Shown here: positions 16,219 through 25,061 of the stretch, one piece after another
Position numbering within the stretch: position 1 is the first letter of the stretch
Layout of the letters: each line of letters starts with the position of its first letter
Source of the DNA: Paenibacillus contaminans
GTDB lineage: Bacteria; Bacillota; Bacilli; Paenibacillales; NBRC-103111
Direction of reading: 5' to 3'
Assembly: GCF_003285015.1 (NCBI RefSeq)
Contig: NZ_QMFB01000034.1
Coordinates: 1 to 43,295 of the forward strand
Length of the DNA stretch: 43,295 bases
Position numbers and translations under genes: made by a program
Notes under the pieces: generated by a model
Databases searched by the model: none
Told to the model about the DNA's origin: nothing
The model's input: only the letters and a program-made list of their open reading frames with translations

Positions 16219-16735
16219 GCCGAATCGAAGCAGTCGGCCGCCTCTAACAATGAACTGGAAAGATAGGTTCGCTGCTCGCAAGGTTTTGGAATCCGATCCC
16301 TCTTATTATTCAAATTTTCACAGAAATTAGGACCCTGATCGCATGAAGTAATGAAGTCCCCCTCCTGGCATTTGCCCCCGTCTTCTTTTATTGTTATCCA
16401 CTATCAGAAACCATGGCCGAAATCGGTCTAGTCCATTGTTTCAGCCACCTGCCGTATGCGACCAAATCACACCTGATATCCCAACATTTTTTAGTTGCAT
16501 AAATATTATATTTTAATTAAAATACGATATTTAAATCTCACGAAATGAATGTTTATTATTTACATATTTACCATCATGAAAACTCTTTCATTTTCCAAAC
16601 CAGAAACAATTATTGTAATTTATTGTTATTTTATTTTAGCGCACATTCGCATCAACACTTGAAAACATTGACTCTTTACCGTTTCATTCTACCAAAGGTT
16701 TAAAACGTTGATTCGCTAAAGCGAAAAAAACCGGG
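16219..16735. other. AT-rich leader region upstream of peptide transporter operon
   Basis: About 520 bp without a gene. From about 16480 on, composition falls well below the window's general GC, with long A/T runs. It contains a perfect inverted repeat TTCGCT-AA-AGCGAA (16712-16725) just before the predicted promoter. Nothing recognisable was seen at 16219-16480. Confidence 0.5.
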
Positions 16736-16764
16736 TTTACAAACTGGTAATTTATTTGTAGAAT
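16736..16764 (+). promoter_or_regulatory. Sigma-A promoter of the oligopeptide transporter operon
   Basis: TTTACA (16736-16741), a 17-bp spacer and TAGAAT (16759-16764): five of six and five of six matches to consensus at ideal spacing. Predicted transcription start is about 16771, 45 bp before the first gene. A 6-2-6 dyad (16712-16725) is centred about 52 bp upstream of the start, a position suited to an activator. Confidence 0.7.
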
Positions 16765-16815
16765 GAAGTCTGTTGACTTTGTGTACTTTACCGAAACGAA
16801 GTGAAGGTGAGCCGC

Positions 16816-17778
16816 TTGAAAGAAGCTATTTTGGAAGTGAAAGCGCTGCGGACTGTCTTTAAAGACAAGAAGCGCGAGAAAACAATTGTAGACGGGATCG
16901 ACTTCGAAATAAAACCGAATGAAGTCGTCGCTTTAGTCGGGGAATCCGGCTGCGGGAAAAGTATGACGTCCTTATCGATCATGCAGCTTCTGCCCCGGTC
17001 CGGTGAAATTGTCGGCGGCGAAGTTCGTTTTCGCGGACGCAACCTGCTTGACTTGAAAAAGCGGGAAATGTCGAAAATTCGCGGACAGAACATTTCTATG
17101 ATTTTCCAAGAACCGATGACCTCGCTCAATCCCGTTCTCACGATCGGTACACAGATGACGGAAGCCATCATTCGACATACGAAGGTTCCAAAACTGGAAG
17201 CGGTTTCAGTTGCGGACGAATGGCTGCGCCGCGTCGGGTTTCCGGATCCGGCCCGGATACGCAGGGAATACCCGCATCGCCTGTCCGGCGGCATGCGTCA
17301 ACGGGTCATGCTGGCTATGGCCATGACATTGAAGCCGGAGCTGCTTATCGCGGACGAGCCGACGACCGCTTTGGACGTAACCATACAAGCCCAGGTCCTC
17401 GATCTGATGCGCGAGCTTGTGAAGGAAACGAAAATGTCGGTTTTGTTCATTACGCACGATCTTGGGGTCGTCGCCGAAATGGCCTCTCGGGTTATCGTCA
17501 TGTATGCCGGGCAAATCGTCGAAACGGCCGATGTCCGCACTCTATTCACCTCTCCGCTGCATCCGTACACGAAGGGCCTGCTGAACTCCACGCCCCGTAT
17601 GCACGGAAGCATCGAGAAGCTGTCGCCTATTCCAGGCTCCGTGCCGCCTGCCGGATCTTTCCCGGAGGGCTGCCGTTTTGCAGCGCGTTGTCCGATGGCG
17701 AAGCCGGAATGCAGCGCACGCATGCCGGAATTACGCGACATCGGCTCGGGTCATCAGGTCCGCTGCATCATGGTTTAA
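16816..17778 (+). CDS. Oligopeptide ABC transporter ATP-binding protein (OppD/AppD type)
   Basis: First of two ATPases of a cluster-5 peptide importer. Visible: Walker A GESGCGKS (about 43-50), Q-loop MIFQEPMTSLNPV, signature LSGGMRQR, Walker B LLIADEPT, H-loop ITHDLGVV, and the oligopeptide C-terminal region HPYTKGLL. The C-terminus has CRFAARCP...C...C, the four-cysteine pattern shown to hold an Fe-S cluster in a DppD homologue. TTG at 16816 is preferred because AAGGTGAGC precedes it; GTG at 16801 would lie within that site and has none of its own. Gene order D-F-A-B-C equals the appDFABC operon of Bacillus subtilis. Substrate class, oligo- or dipeptides or nickel-type ligands, cannot be read from the ATPase. 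Confidence 0.92.
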   Translation: MKEAILEVKALRTVFKDKKREKTIVDGIDFEIKPNEVVALVGESGCGKSMTSLSIMQLLPRSGEIVGGEVRFRGRNLLDLKKREMSKIRGQNISMIFQEPMTSLNPVLTIGTQMTEAIIRHTKVPKLEAVSVADEWLRRVGFPDPARIRREYPHRLSGGMRQRVMLAMAMTLKPELLIADEPTTALDVTIQAQVLDLMRELVKETKMSVLFITHDLGVVAEMASRVIVMYAGQIVETADVRTLFTSPLHPYTKGLLNSTPRMHGSIEKLSPIPGSVPPAGSFPEGCRFAARCPMAKPECSARMPELRDIGSGHQVRCIMV

Positions 17779-17823
17779 CCGCAGCCGGCCTTTTCGAATC
17801 GTTGATAAAGGGGGACAGGGAAC

Positions 17824-18780
17824 GTGAAAGCTCCGCTTCTTGAAGTGAAGGATCTCCGGAAGCATTTTCCAATCGGAGGCAAAAGCAAGAACGGCGTCGT
17901 CAAAGCGGTCGACGGCGTCAATTTGACGGTACACGAGGGCGAAACGCTCGGAATCGTCGGCGAATCCGGCTGCGGAAAGTCGACGGTCGGACGGCTTATT
18001 TTGCGCTTGCTCGATTTGACCAGCGGTGAAATTATTTTTAACGGCAAGGATCTCGGCCGAATGAGTCAACGCGAGCTCCGGCCGCTGCGCAAAGATTTGC
18101 AATGCGTGTTTCAAGATCCGTTCGCTTCGCTCAATCCGCGGATGTCGGTAGGAAGCGCAATTGCCGAGCCGATGTATTTGCAAGCCGGTCTCAGCCGCGC
18201 CGCCGCTAACAAGCGTGCGGAGGAGCTGCTCGAAACCGTAGGTCTCAGCGCGCAAGCCGCTGCGCTGTATCCGCATGAATTTTCGGGCGGCCAGCGCCAG
18301 CGTATCGCAATTGCAAGAGCGATTTCGCTGAAGCCGAAGCTCATTATCGCCGATGAGGCGGTATCTGCACTCGACGTATCGATCCAGGCGCAAATCGTGA
18401 ACCTGCTGGGCGACCTGCAGGCGCAAACCAAAGTATCCTACTTGTTCATCTCGCATAACTTAAGCATCGTCCGGCATATTTCGGATCGCGTGGCTGTTAT
18501 GTACTTAGGCCGCGTCGTTGAAACCGCGACTCGCGACCAATTGTTCGACAGCCCGAAGCATCCGTACACACAAGCTTTGTTGTCTTCCGTGCCTGAGCCG
18601 GATGTCGATCAGAAGCGCGAACGCATCGTTCTGAAGGGCGAAGTGCCGAACGCGGCCAACCCGCCGTCAGGCTGCGCCTTCCATCCGCGCTGTCCGCATG
18701 CGACGGACCGCTGCCGGATCGAGCAGCCCGCATTCCGCGAAGTGGAGCCGGGGCATTTCGCCTCGTGCCATTTCATATAA
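17824..18780 (+). CDS. Oligopeptide ABC transporter ATP-binding protein (OppF/AppF type)
   Basis: 318 residues, the second ATPase, pairing with the preceding one to drive peptide import. Motifs: Walker A GESGCGKST (about 46-54), QCVFQDPFASLNPR, signature FSGGQRQR, Walker B LIIADEAVSALD, ISHNLSIV and HPYTQALL. In Walker B the usual DEPT/DEPV is DEAV, which is normal in this subgroup. Like its partner it ends with a CAFHPRCP four-cysteine motif. GTG start at 17824 follows a GGGGGACAGGG tract, 45 bp after the first ATPase. Confidence 0.92.
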   Translation: MKAPLLEVKDLRKHFPIGGKSKNGVVKAVDGVNLTVHEGETLGIVGESGCGKSTVGRLILRLLDLTSGEIIFNGKDLGRMSQRELRPLRKDLQCVFQDPFASLNPRMSVGSAIAEPMYLQAGLSRAAANKRAEELLETVGLSAQAAALYPHEFSGGQRQRIAIARAISLKPKLIIADEAVSALDVSIQAQIVNLLGDLQAQTKVSYLFISHNLSIVRHISDRVAVMYLGRVVETATRDQLFDSPKHPYTQALLSSVPEPDVDQKRERIVLKGEVPNAANPPSGCAFHPRCPHATDRCRIEQPAFREVEPGHFASCHFI

Positions 18781-18806
18781 AAAGCTTCAAGAGAGGGGAA
18801 ACACTG

Positions 18807-20468
18807 ATGTCTAGAACTTCTTTCGGCAAAGTTACAACCGTAGCGCTTGCCGCAGTCATGTCCACCAGCTTGTTCTTGTCCGCTTGCGGTTCGAACAGCT
18901 CGGACAACAAAACCGATGCTTCCGCATCGCCAAGCGCCTCGACCGCACCTAAAGGGGAGAAGGTAGACGGCGGCGAAATTACGACGGCATACCTCGCAGA
19001 TCCTCAAGGCTTTATCCGCTTCTGGGCGACGACGACTACTTCCACAGAAGTGATCGATCTTGTTTTCAGCAGCCTGTACGATTTCAACGAAAAGCAAGAC
19101 ATCGTGCCCGACCTCGCCGTAGGCCAGCCGACTTTCTCGGATGACAAGCTTGCGATGACCGTCAAAATCCGCACGGACGCGAAATTTTCCGACGGCCAGC
19201 CGGTAACCGCCGACGACGTCGTATTTACTTACAATATTCCGCTGAACCCCGACTACAAAGGGCCGCGCAAAGGCACGTTCGAGAAAGTGACGAAGGTCGA
19301 GAAAGTCGACGATTCCACAATCAAATTCTCGTTCAAAGAGCCGCATGCAGGCTTTATCGATATGATGATTTACAACATTTTGCCGCAGCACTTGCTGAAG
19401 GACGTAGCGGTGAAGGATATGGACAAATCCGAATTCTTCAAAAAGCCGATCGGCTCCGGTCCTTACAAGCTGGATGAGTGGAAGCAAGGACAATACCTGA
19501 AGTTCAGCCGTGTAGACTCGTACTTTGGCGGCAAACCGGCAATCGAGAAAGTGAACGCCAAAATCGTAGCCGACGCCAACGCCATGATGGCTCAGCTGCA
19601 AACCGGCGAAATCAACGTCGTTGCCGTACCTGCGGACCAGCTTGCGGCAATCGAGCAATTTACCAAAACAAGCCCTGACAAGCTCAAGCTGCAAAAAGGC
19701 ATCAAAGCTTCCACCTACTCGTTCGTAGCGTGGAACCTGAACAACCCGCTGTTCCAAGACAAAAAAGTGCGTCAAGCGCTGTCGACGGCAATCGATCGTC
19801 AAGGCATCATCGACGGCGTAGCCGAAGGTCAAGGCGTAATCGTCAACAGCCAAACGCCTCCGACATACTGGAACTTCACGGACAGCGTGCCGAAATTCGA
19901 TTTCAACGCTGAGAAAGCGAAGCAGCTGTTTGCGGAAGCCGGCTGGAAAGATACCGACGGCGACGGCATTCTCGACAAAGACGGCAAAAAATTCGAGTTC
20001 GAAATGCAAAACATTCAAGGCAACAAAGTTCGTGAAAAAGCGATGACCGTTATTCAGCAACAGCTGAAAAAAGTCGGCGTCGTGGTCAACACGCGTCTGT
20101 TCGAAGGTTCCGCCTTCTCGAAAAACTTCCAAGGCAAAAACTTCGAATCGATCTATTATGCTTGGAGCATCTCCGGAGACCCGAATCCGAAAGGCATCTG
20201 GCACTCCGCTGAAATCGAAACAGGCTTGAACACCGTATCGTACAAAAATCCGGAAGTGGACAAGCTGATCGACGAAGACTTGCTCACCTTCGATAAAAAC
20301 AAGCGTAAAGAAATTCTCGGCAAAGTCGACGCGCTGATCGCGGAAGACCAGCCGTACACGTTCCTGTACTCGCCGACTACGACAATGGCATATCCGGCCA
20401 AACTTGAAGGCTTCAATGCGGAGCGCGACAGCCTGAAAGAAGTCGAGAAATGGTACTTCACGAAGTAA
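18807..20468 (+). CDS. Peptide ABC transporter substrate-binding lipoprotein
   Basis: 553 residues, cluster-C (family 5) solute-binding protein. A signal peptide ends in lipobox FLSAC with Cys27 as the lipidated residue, followed by a Ser/Asn/Thr-rich tether. Family features: GGEITTAYLADPQGF, the segment DAKFSDGQPVTADDVVFTY, and KVRQALSTAIDRQGI. ATG at 18807 follows GAGAGGGG; the in-frame codon at 18765 would start inside the upstream ATPase gene and destroy the signal peptide. It captures peptide outside the membrane and delivers it to the two permeases. A long hairpin follows the gene and may give it higher mRNA stability than the permease genes. Confidence 0.93.
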   Translation: MSRTSFGKVTTVALAAVMSTSLFLSACGSNSSDNKTDASASPSASTAPKGEKVDGGEITTAYLADPQGFIRFWATTTTSTEVIDLVFSSLYDFNEKQDIVPDLAVGQPTFSDDKLAMTVKIRTDAKFSDGQPVTADDVVFTYNIPLNPDYKGPRKGTFEKVTKVEKVDDSTIKFSFKEPHAGFIDMMIYNILPQHLLKDVAVKDMDKSEFFKKPIGSGPYKLDEWKQGQYLKFSRVDSYFGGKPAIEKVNAKIVADANAMMAQLQTGEINVVAVPADQLAAIEQFTKTSPDKLKLQKGIKASTYSFVAWNLNNPLFQDKKVRQALSTAIDRQGIIDGVAEGQGVIVNSQTPPTYWNFTDSVPKFDFNAEKAKQLFAEAGWKDTDGDGILDKDGKKFEFEMQNIQGNKVREKAMTVIQQQLKKVGVVVNTRLFEGSAFSKNFQGKNFESIYYAWSISGDPNPKGIWHSAEIETGLNTVSYKNPEVDKLIDEDLLTFDKNKRKEILGKVDALIAEDQPYTFLYSPTTTMAYPAKLEGFNAERDSLKEVEKWYFTK

Positions 20469-20540
20469 TAGACTAGTATTTCCCCACGAGGATAAAAGGC
20501 TGCCGGCGTTCTCGACGCTGCCGTTTACCGAGACATACAA

Positions 20541-20594
20541 GCAATGAAGGGTACGTTTTCCGACCTTTTCAATAAGGCGTTAACCCTTCATTGC
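20541..20594 (+). other. Intercistronic hairpin after substrate-binding protein gene
   Basis: Perfect 12-bp stem GCAATGAAGGGT (20541-20552) with ACCCTTCATTGC (20583-20594); the 30-base loop can form a further small stem. No T-run follows. It lies in the 180-bp gap before the permease genes, a position where mRNA-stabilising or attenuating hairpins are common in binding-protein operons. Confidence 0.6.
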
Positions 20595-20648
20595 GGGGAA
20601 ATTCCCAATCGCAAACTGCGTTTATCTTAAGGAAAGAAGTGAAATCCG

Positions 20649-21620
20649 TTGGTCCTCTACGCATTCAGGCGTTTATTAAACGCCATACCGATATTGATCG
20701 GCATCACGATCATTTCGTTCATCTTTGTCCACATGGCTCCCGGCGGACCGCTTTCGCAAATTGCCGAGGACCCGACGATCAAGGCTGTGGACAAGGAGAA
20801 CCTGATCAAAGCCTACGGCCTGGATAAACCGCTTACGACACAGTACTGGGAAATGATCAGCGGCATGGCGCAGGGGGACTTCGGCACTTCTTTCTTCAAG
20901 AACGAACCGGTCTCCAGCATTATTCTGGATCGTTTGCCGAACACGCTGCTGCTGACGGTAACAAGCTTTATCGTCGCCATGCTGATCGGCATACCGATAG
21001 GGATCATTTGCGCACTCAAGCCGAATTCGCGGTTTGACCAAATCGTTTCCGGCATTACGTTTGCAGGCATATCTTTGCCTACATTTTGGCTGGGTATTCT
21101 ATTGATCATGTTTTTCGCGGTTAAACTTGGCTGGCTTCCTTCCGGCGGTCTCAAATCGCTGAACGGAGATTTCAGCTTAATGGATCGCATCAAACACTTG
21201 ATCCTGCCAATCCTGACGATGGCCGTCGGCGAGCTGGCCGTATGGACGCGGTATATCCGCTCCAGCATGATGGAAATCGTCAACCAGGATTACATGCGGA
21301 CGGCAAGAGCCAAGGGGCTCAAAAGCAGCCGGATTCTTGTGCTGCACGGCTTCCGGAACGCGCTCATTCCGCTTGCTACTCTGTTCGGTCTTGCCATTCC
21401 TTCGTTTTTCGGCGGCGCGTTGTTTACCGAAAAGGTATTTTCGGTTCCCGGCATGGGCCTACTGTTCACTGAAGCGGCATTCCAGCGGGATTATCCGATC
21501 ATTTTCGCGATTACGACGATCGCTGCTTTCCTGACTGTTTTCGGCAATATTATCGCCGACGTGATGATTGCGGCTCTTGATCCGCGCGTCAGCCTCGGCA
21601 ATAAAGAAGTGAAGGTGTGA
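20649..21620 (+). CDS. Peptide ABC transporter permease (DppB/OppB/AppB type)
   Basis: 323-residue inner-membrane permease with about six transmembrane helices; the first spans NAIPILIGITIISFIFVHMAPG. The binding-protein-dependent transport motif is around ELAVWTRYIRSSMMEIVNQDYMRTARAKG, the EAA loop that docks on the ATPases (named here by position, about residues 196-225). TTG start at 20649 follows AAGGAAAGAAGTG. It forms a heterodimeric channel with the next gene product. Its stop codon lies 5 bp before the next ATG. Confidence 0.92.
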   Translation: MVLYAFRRLLNAIPILIGITIISFIFVHMAPGGPLSQIAEDPTIKAVDKENLIKAYGLDKPLTTQYWEMISGMAQGDFGTSFFKNEPVSSIILDRLPNTLLLTVTSFIVAMLIGIPIGIICALKPNSRFDQIVSGITFAGISLPTFWLGILLIMFFAVKLGWLPSGGLKSLNGDFSLMDRIKHLILPILTMAVGELAVWTRYIRSSMMEIVNQDYMRTARAKGLKSSRILVLHGFRNALIPLATLFGLAIPSFFGGALFTEKVFSVPGMGLLFTEAAFQRDYPIIFAITTIAAFLTVFGNIIADVMIAALDPRVSLGNKEVKV

Positions 21621-21625
21621 GAACG

Positions 21626-22501
21626 ATGAACGTAGCTCTTTCCAATACGAGTCCGGTTGCAGCAAAGGCTCCCAAGAACCGCGCATGGGAACGATTCAAG
21701 AGGAACAAGCTCGCGGTCGTCGGTCTTTGCATCCTGACCGTCTTTATCTTGATTGCCCTGCTGGCGCCGGTCATCGCGCCGCATGATCCGGCCGAGCAGG
21801 ATTTGCTGCAGAAGCTGAAGCCGCCAAGCTCCGAGCACTGGCTCGGCACCGACGAGCTCGGGCGCGACCTGCTCAGCCGTACGATGTATGGCGCCCGCAT
21901 TTCGCTCGCGGTAGGTATTTTTGCGGTCGTGTTCAATCTGGTCATCGGGATCGCCGTCGGCGCGATTGCCGGTTATTACGGCGGGAAAGTGGATAGCGCG
22001 CTGATGCGTTTTGTCGATATTATGCTCACGTTTCCGCAGCTGTTCGTACTCATTACAGTCGTTACGCTGCTGAAGCCGAGCTTGACGAATATCATCATCG
22101 TGCTGGTCGTGTTCGGCTGGATGACCAAAGCCCGCTTGCTGCGTGGCCAGATTTTATCCATGAAAAACCGCGAGTTCGTAGACGCCGCGCGCACGATCGG
22201 AATGTCGGATTTCCGCATCATCTTTAAGCATGTGCTGCCGAACGCGATTGCGCCCGTCATCGTCTCCGCGACCTTGCAAATGGGCGGGATGATTTTGGCG
22301 GAGTCTTCGCTCAGCTTCCTCGGACTCGGCATTCAGCCGCCGACGGCAAGCTGGGGGAACATGCTGCAAGGCGCTTACAACATGACCGTCATGCTGAAGG
22401 CGCCATGGGTGGCGATCGCTCCCGGCTGTATGATCTTCCTGACGATCCTTAGCTTCAACTTCGTCGGCGACGGCCTCCGCAACGCTTTCGATTCGCGGTA
22501 G
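21626..22501 (+). CDS. Peptide ABC transporter permease (DppC/OppC/AppC type)
   Basis: 291 residues. An N-terminal cytoplasmic tail (AWERFKRNKLAVVGL) leads to TM1 and the typical periplasm-facing HDPAEQDLLQKLKPPSSEHWLGTDELGRD segment of OppC-type permeases (about residues 53-81), then five more helices with the EAA loop around FVDAARTIG. ATG at 21626 follows GAAGGTG; a GTG at 21617 overlaps the previous stop and is less likely. It is the last gene of the operon and ends before a strong repeat hairpin. Confidence 0.92.
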   Translation: MNVALSNTSPVAAKAPKNRAWERFKRNKLAVVGLCILTVFILIALLAPVIAPHDPAEQDLLQKLKPPSSEHWLGTDELGRDLLSRTMYGARISLAVGIFAVVFNLVIGIAVGAIAGYYGGKVDSALMRFVDIMLTFPQLFVLITVVTLLKPSLTNIIIVLVVFGWMTKARLLRGQILSMKNREFVDAARTIGMSDFRIIFKHVLPNAIAPVIVSATLQMGGMILAESSLSFLGLGIQPPTASWGNMLQGAYNMTVMLKAPWVAIAPGCMIFLTILSFNFVGDGLRNAFDSR

Positions 22502-22545
22502 GTTGGATTATTTTCGGCAACAAGGCGGGAAAAAGGCATATAACA

Positions 22546-22618
22546 GGAAAAACTACAGCTACATTTGGATATTTACGCTTATTTAAGCAGTATCCATAAT
22601 AGTAGCTGTAGTTTTTCC
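22546..22618. repeat. Nested palindromic repeat acting as bidirectional terminator
   Basis: GGAAAAACTACAGCTAC (22546-22562) and its perfect complement (22602-22618) enclose two more nested dyads, TGGATA/TATCCA and GCTTA/TAAGC, giving a long near-continuous hairpin. It lies between convergent genes and has A- and T-runs on both sides of the stem, so it can terminate both strands. Confidence 0.8.
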
Positions 22619-22654
22619 ATTTATATCGATGAATCAGCGGGATTTTCGAAATTC

Positions 22655-22669
22655 AGCTGTAGTTTTTCC
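22655..22669. repeat. Third, solo copy of the palindromic repeat arm
   Basis: AGCTGTAGTTTTTCC repeats the right arm of the palindrome 51-52 bp downstream; with the following ATTT, about 19 bases are identical to 22604-22622. Confidence 0.75.
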
Positions 22670-22721
22670 ATTTCGCTTAGCGCTTGATCCATGTTTTTTA
22701 TTAAACCGCGCAACTAACCTT

Positions 22722-23807
22722 CTACTCCCCCACGCACTCGCTCAAGAACGCAGGCTGATAGCCATGCTCCGTCGCCCATTTTGCAGCCGTCAAGAGCTTC
22801 TCTCTGAAATCCGGCTGGTAAGCCGAATAGTCGGAGTAGAAATACTGCTCGTGAATCATCAGCTCGATAAAGCCCGCTTCGTGCGGATTGGCGCGAACAT
22901 GATCCAGCAGCGGAACGATATCTTCCTGGTTCGTTTTGTCCAGCACCATGTCGATTTTGGCAAATACGATGTCCTCGCTGTGGTCCTTCCAGAAATCGCG
23001 CTTGTTCAGATGAGCGATCCGGTCTTTGTCCAAATAGTATGAAACGATCGGCTCCCCGTCAACGAACTTGAAATACCCCGCCAGCGTGCCAATGCCGAAT
23101 CCGCGCAAAGCTCTGGCGCCTTCGCGCGTCGCCTCGCCCCAATGGACGGTCGTAACGGGACTCAGCGACTCTTCCCCGGCAAAACGGATAATCTCCCTCG
23201 TAACCTTCTCGCAATCCGCCAAAATAATTTCGGTCGCCGTCGACTTATAAGGCTTATCGGGAAACTCCTGATTCGCGTGGAACGTCAGCCGCAGCCAGTG
23301 AGCGTTAGCCTTCCACTCTTCCTTGTACTTGTCCGGCATTTGGGACAGGTCGAAGCCTTCCGTGCTATAAAACAGATTCAGATGCACTTTCGTTCCGTAC
23401 GTATCGTACAGCTCTTTATAAACGCTCAAGTATGGATTTTCAAAAATGGATTCGTATTTATCGCTGTTAGCCGCAATATCCCGCAAAAACCAAATATTAT
23501 CGTCGACCGATACCCGGTATTTTTGCGTAGCGTTTCTCAGCCAGTATACGGTAACCTCTTCGGTATTACCGGTTCCCTCTTCCGCGATCGCAATCGTATT
23601 CCGGTAGCCGTCCAAGCCGATCTCCGCGGCAAACCCGTCGCCCGACCGTTCCGCCGCAGCCCCGTTCACCGTAAACTTACTCTCCGCAGCTCCGGCCAAA
23701 CGCACCTGGATGTATAACCTTTCCTCCCGTACAATGCCGTCATACTCATTCAACATATCGCCATCCAATGGAAAAAGCAGCGCTGAAGTTCCGTTCATTT
23801 TGCTCAT
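22722..23807 (-). CDS. NodB-like/polysaccharide-deacetylase-fold protein of unknown role
   Basis: 361 residues, no signal peptide. About 1-95 looks like a beta-rich, Ig-like domain (KFTVNGAAAE, then YRNTIAIAEE and VTVYWLRN). From about 100 it resembles a divergent NodB barrel: VSVDDNIWFLRDI (the Asp pair), HLNLFYSTEGF, RLTFHANQE (metal His candidate), TTVHWGEATREGARALR, and near the end ELMIHEQYFYSDY. Classical CE4 motifs are absent, so activity is not certain. ATG at 23807 follows TAAGGAGCAATC. A TATAAT lies at 23868-23873 on the minus strand without a good -35. It is convergent to the peptide transporter operon. Assignment rests on motif order only. Confidence 0.7.
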   Translation of the reverse strand: MSKMNGTSALLFPLDGDMLNEYDGIVREERLYIQVRLAGAAESKFTVNGAAAERSGDGFAAEIGLDGYRNTIAIAEEGTGNTEEVTVYWLRNATQKYRVSVDDNIWFLRDIAANSDKYESIFENPYLSVYKELYDTYGTKVHLNLFYSTEGFDLSQMPDKYKEEWKANAHWLRLTFHANQEFPDKPYKSTATEIILADCEKVTREIIRFAGEESLSPVTTVHWGEATREGARALRGFGIGTLAGYFKFVDGEPIVSYYLDKDRIAHLNKRDFWKDHSEDIVFAKIDMVLDKTNQEDIVPLLDHVRANPHEAGFIELMIHEQYFYSDYSAYQPDFREKLLTAAKWATEHGYQPAFLSECVGE

Positions 23808-24000
23808 ATGATTGCTCCTTAATGATATATTGTTATGGAAAGTTTATTGGCTCGCATGGCTTCTATTATTATACAACATTACTCCACTATCGAACAGGTA
23901 TGATACAAGTTTAATATGTAAAACCAACGAACTCCTCTTCCTCCCTCCTTTGGCTTAGTATCCGGTTTAACAGTCTTCATTGTTGGGGAGTCGGCAAATG

Positions 24001-24050
24001 AAAAAGCAACGTGTAGCCCCCCCAATAACCAAGGGTTTTACACGTTGCTT
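24001..24050 (-). terminator. Terminator after the double-GNAT gene
   Basis: Stem AAGCAACGTGTA (24004-24015) with TACACGTTGCTT (24039-24050), perfect over 12 bp, followed on the minus strand by a run of five T. Confidence 0.8.
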
Positions 24051-24074
24051 GTTAAAAGCGCCGGAGCCGCAAAC

Positions 24075-25061
24075 TCATCCAAGCTCGCGCACCATCTTAT
24101 AGTTCCCGGGCTCCGCCCGGAAGCCGATCAGGTCCCGGTTGATTCGCAGCATCGGGCCGTTCATCGAATCGTTGTGCGTCTTCAAGTAGGGAACACCGCA
24201 GGAGATGGCGGTTCGCACGGCGAGCATCTTTAGGGCAAGCGTAATACGGCGTCCGCGGTATTCCCGAAGCATGCAGGTGTAATCGTGATACATCGCGCGC
24301 GTCTGCTCGTTCTGCTGCAGCGCGACGGCGCCGATATAGCGTTCGCCATCCTTGGCGATATGGAACCATTCCGGCCGTACGCCGGCCGAATCGATGTTCC
24401 ATTTGCGCCATTCCTCGAACCAAGGAAAATCGCCGGCATAACCCGGAATATCGGGATGCGTTTCCTTGTAAAGCTCATACAGCTTTCTCTCGCTCGCCGC
24501 TCCCGGCTCATCCGCCAACGTGACGAAGCGGATTCCGGCTCGCTCTGCCTCGGCTATCGAATCATACAGTCCGCCGCCGTCGAACGCTTCCAGATCCAGA
24601 ACGGATTCGAACATATGGCGTTCTTGGACATAATCGCGGCGCTTCGCGAAAGCGATCGAAGACTCATCCGACTCTCTTATGTAGTCGATCAGACGGGAAG
24701 CCTTGACCTCCCCAGCCCATTCATAGAGCGCCGCATACAAGGCTCTTCCTATTCCTCTGCCCTGGCTATCCGGTTGTACGACAACCGTTTGAAACAAGGT
24801 TCCGGGCTCCGTCCATGGCGCCCGGGAAGCGATCGCGTAACCGACGACTTGCCCTTCTCCGTCTTCCGCGACCCATTTGGGACGATCCCATCCCATAAGC
24901 CGGCCGTCTTCATCATAGTGCAGCTTGCCGGGAGGAATTTTATCCTCCTCTTCCTTCAGACGTTCGGCCGTCGTCGGCTCCGACCAGATCGTATTTAGAA
25001 TCGGCGCCACGGCCGCGTAATCATCAGGCTGCCGCATTCGCCGAATAACAAACTTCGTCAT
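24075..25061 (-). CDS. GNAT family acetyltransferase, two tandem GNAT folds
   Basis: 328 residues. The N-terminal GNAT domain has a full acetyl-CoA motif, VVVQPDSQGRGIGRALY (QxxGxG/A type), at about 94-110. The C-terminal half repeats the fold with a decayed motif (REYRGRRITLALKMLAV) and ends in a domain-closing segment LIGFRAEPGNYKMVREL. The layout resembles two-domain acetyltransferases such as mycothiol synthase-like and antibiotic or amine N-acetyltransferases of Bacillota. ATG at 25061 follows GGGGGGAGTAGG; an in-frame start 13 codons upstream has no site. Substrate is unknown. Confidence 0.88.
   Translation of the reverse strand: MTKFVIRRMRQPDDYAAVAPILNTIWSEPTTAERLKEEEDKIPPGKLHYDEDGRLMGWDRPKWVAEDGEGQVVGYAIASRAPWTEPGTLFQTVVVQPDSQGRGIGRALYAALYEWAGEVKASRLIDYIRESDESSIAFAKRRDYVQERHMFESVLDLEAFDGGGLYDSIAEAERAGIRFVTLADEPGAASERKLYELYKETHPDIPGYAGDFPWFEEWRKWNIDSAGVRPEWFHIAKDGERYIGAVALQQNEQTRAMYHDYTCMLREYRGRRITLALKMLAVRTAISCGVPYLKTHNDSMNGPMLRINRDLIGFRAEPGNYKMVRELG

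Noticed and set aside
16131..16313. 60-codon minus-strand frame across the MITE-like element edge
   Set aside because: No ribosome binding site, no recognised similarity and it spans the right terminal repeat.
18609..20540. 643-codon minus-strand open frame opposite the peptide-binding protein gene
   Set aside because: Shadow of the codon bias of the plus-strand lipoprotein gene, which has signal peptide, lipobox and ribosome binding site; the antisense product is Arg/Val/Phe-rich and family-less.
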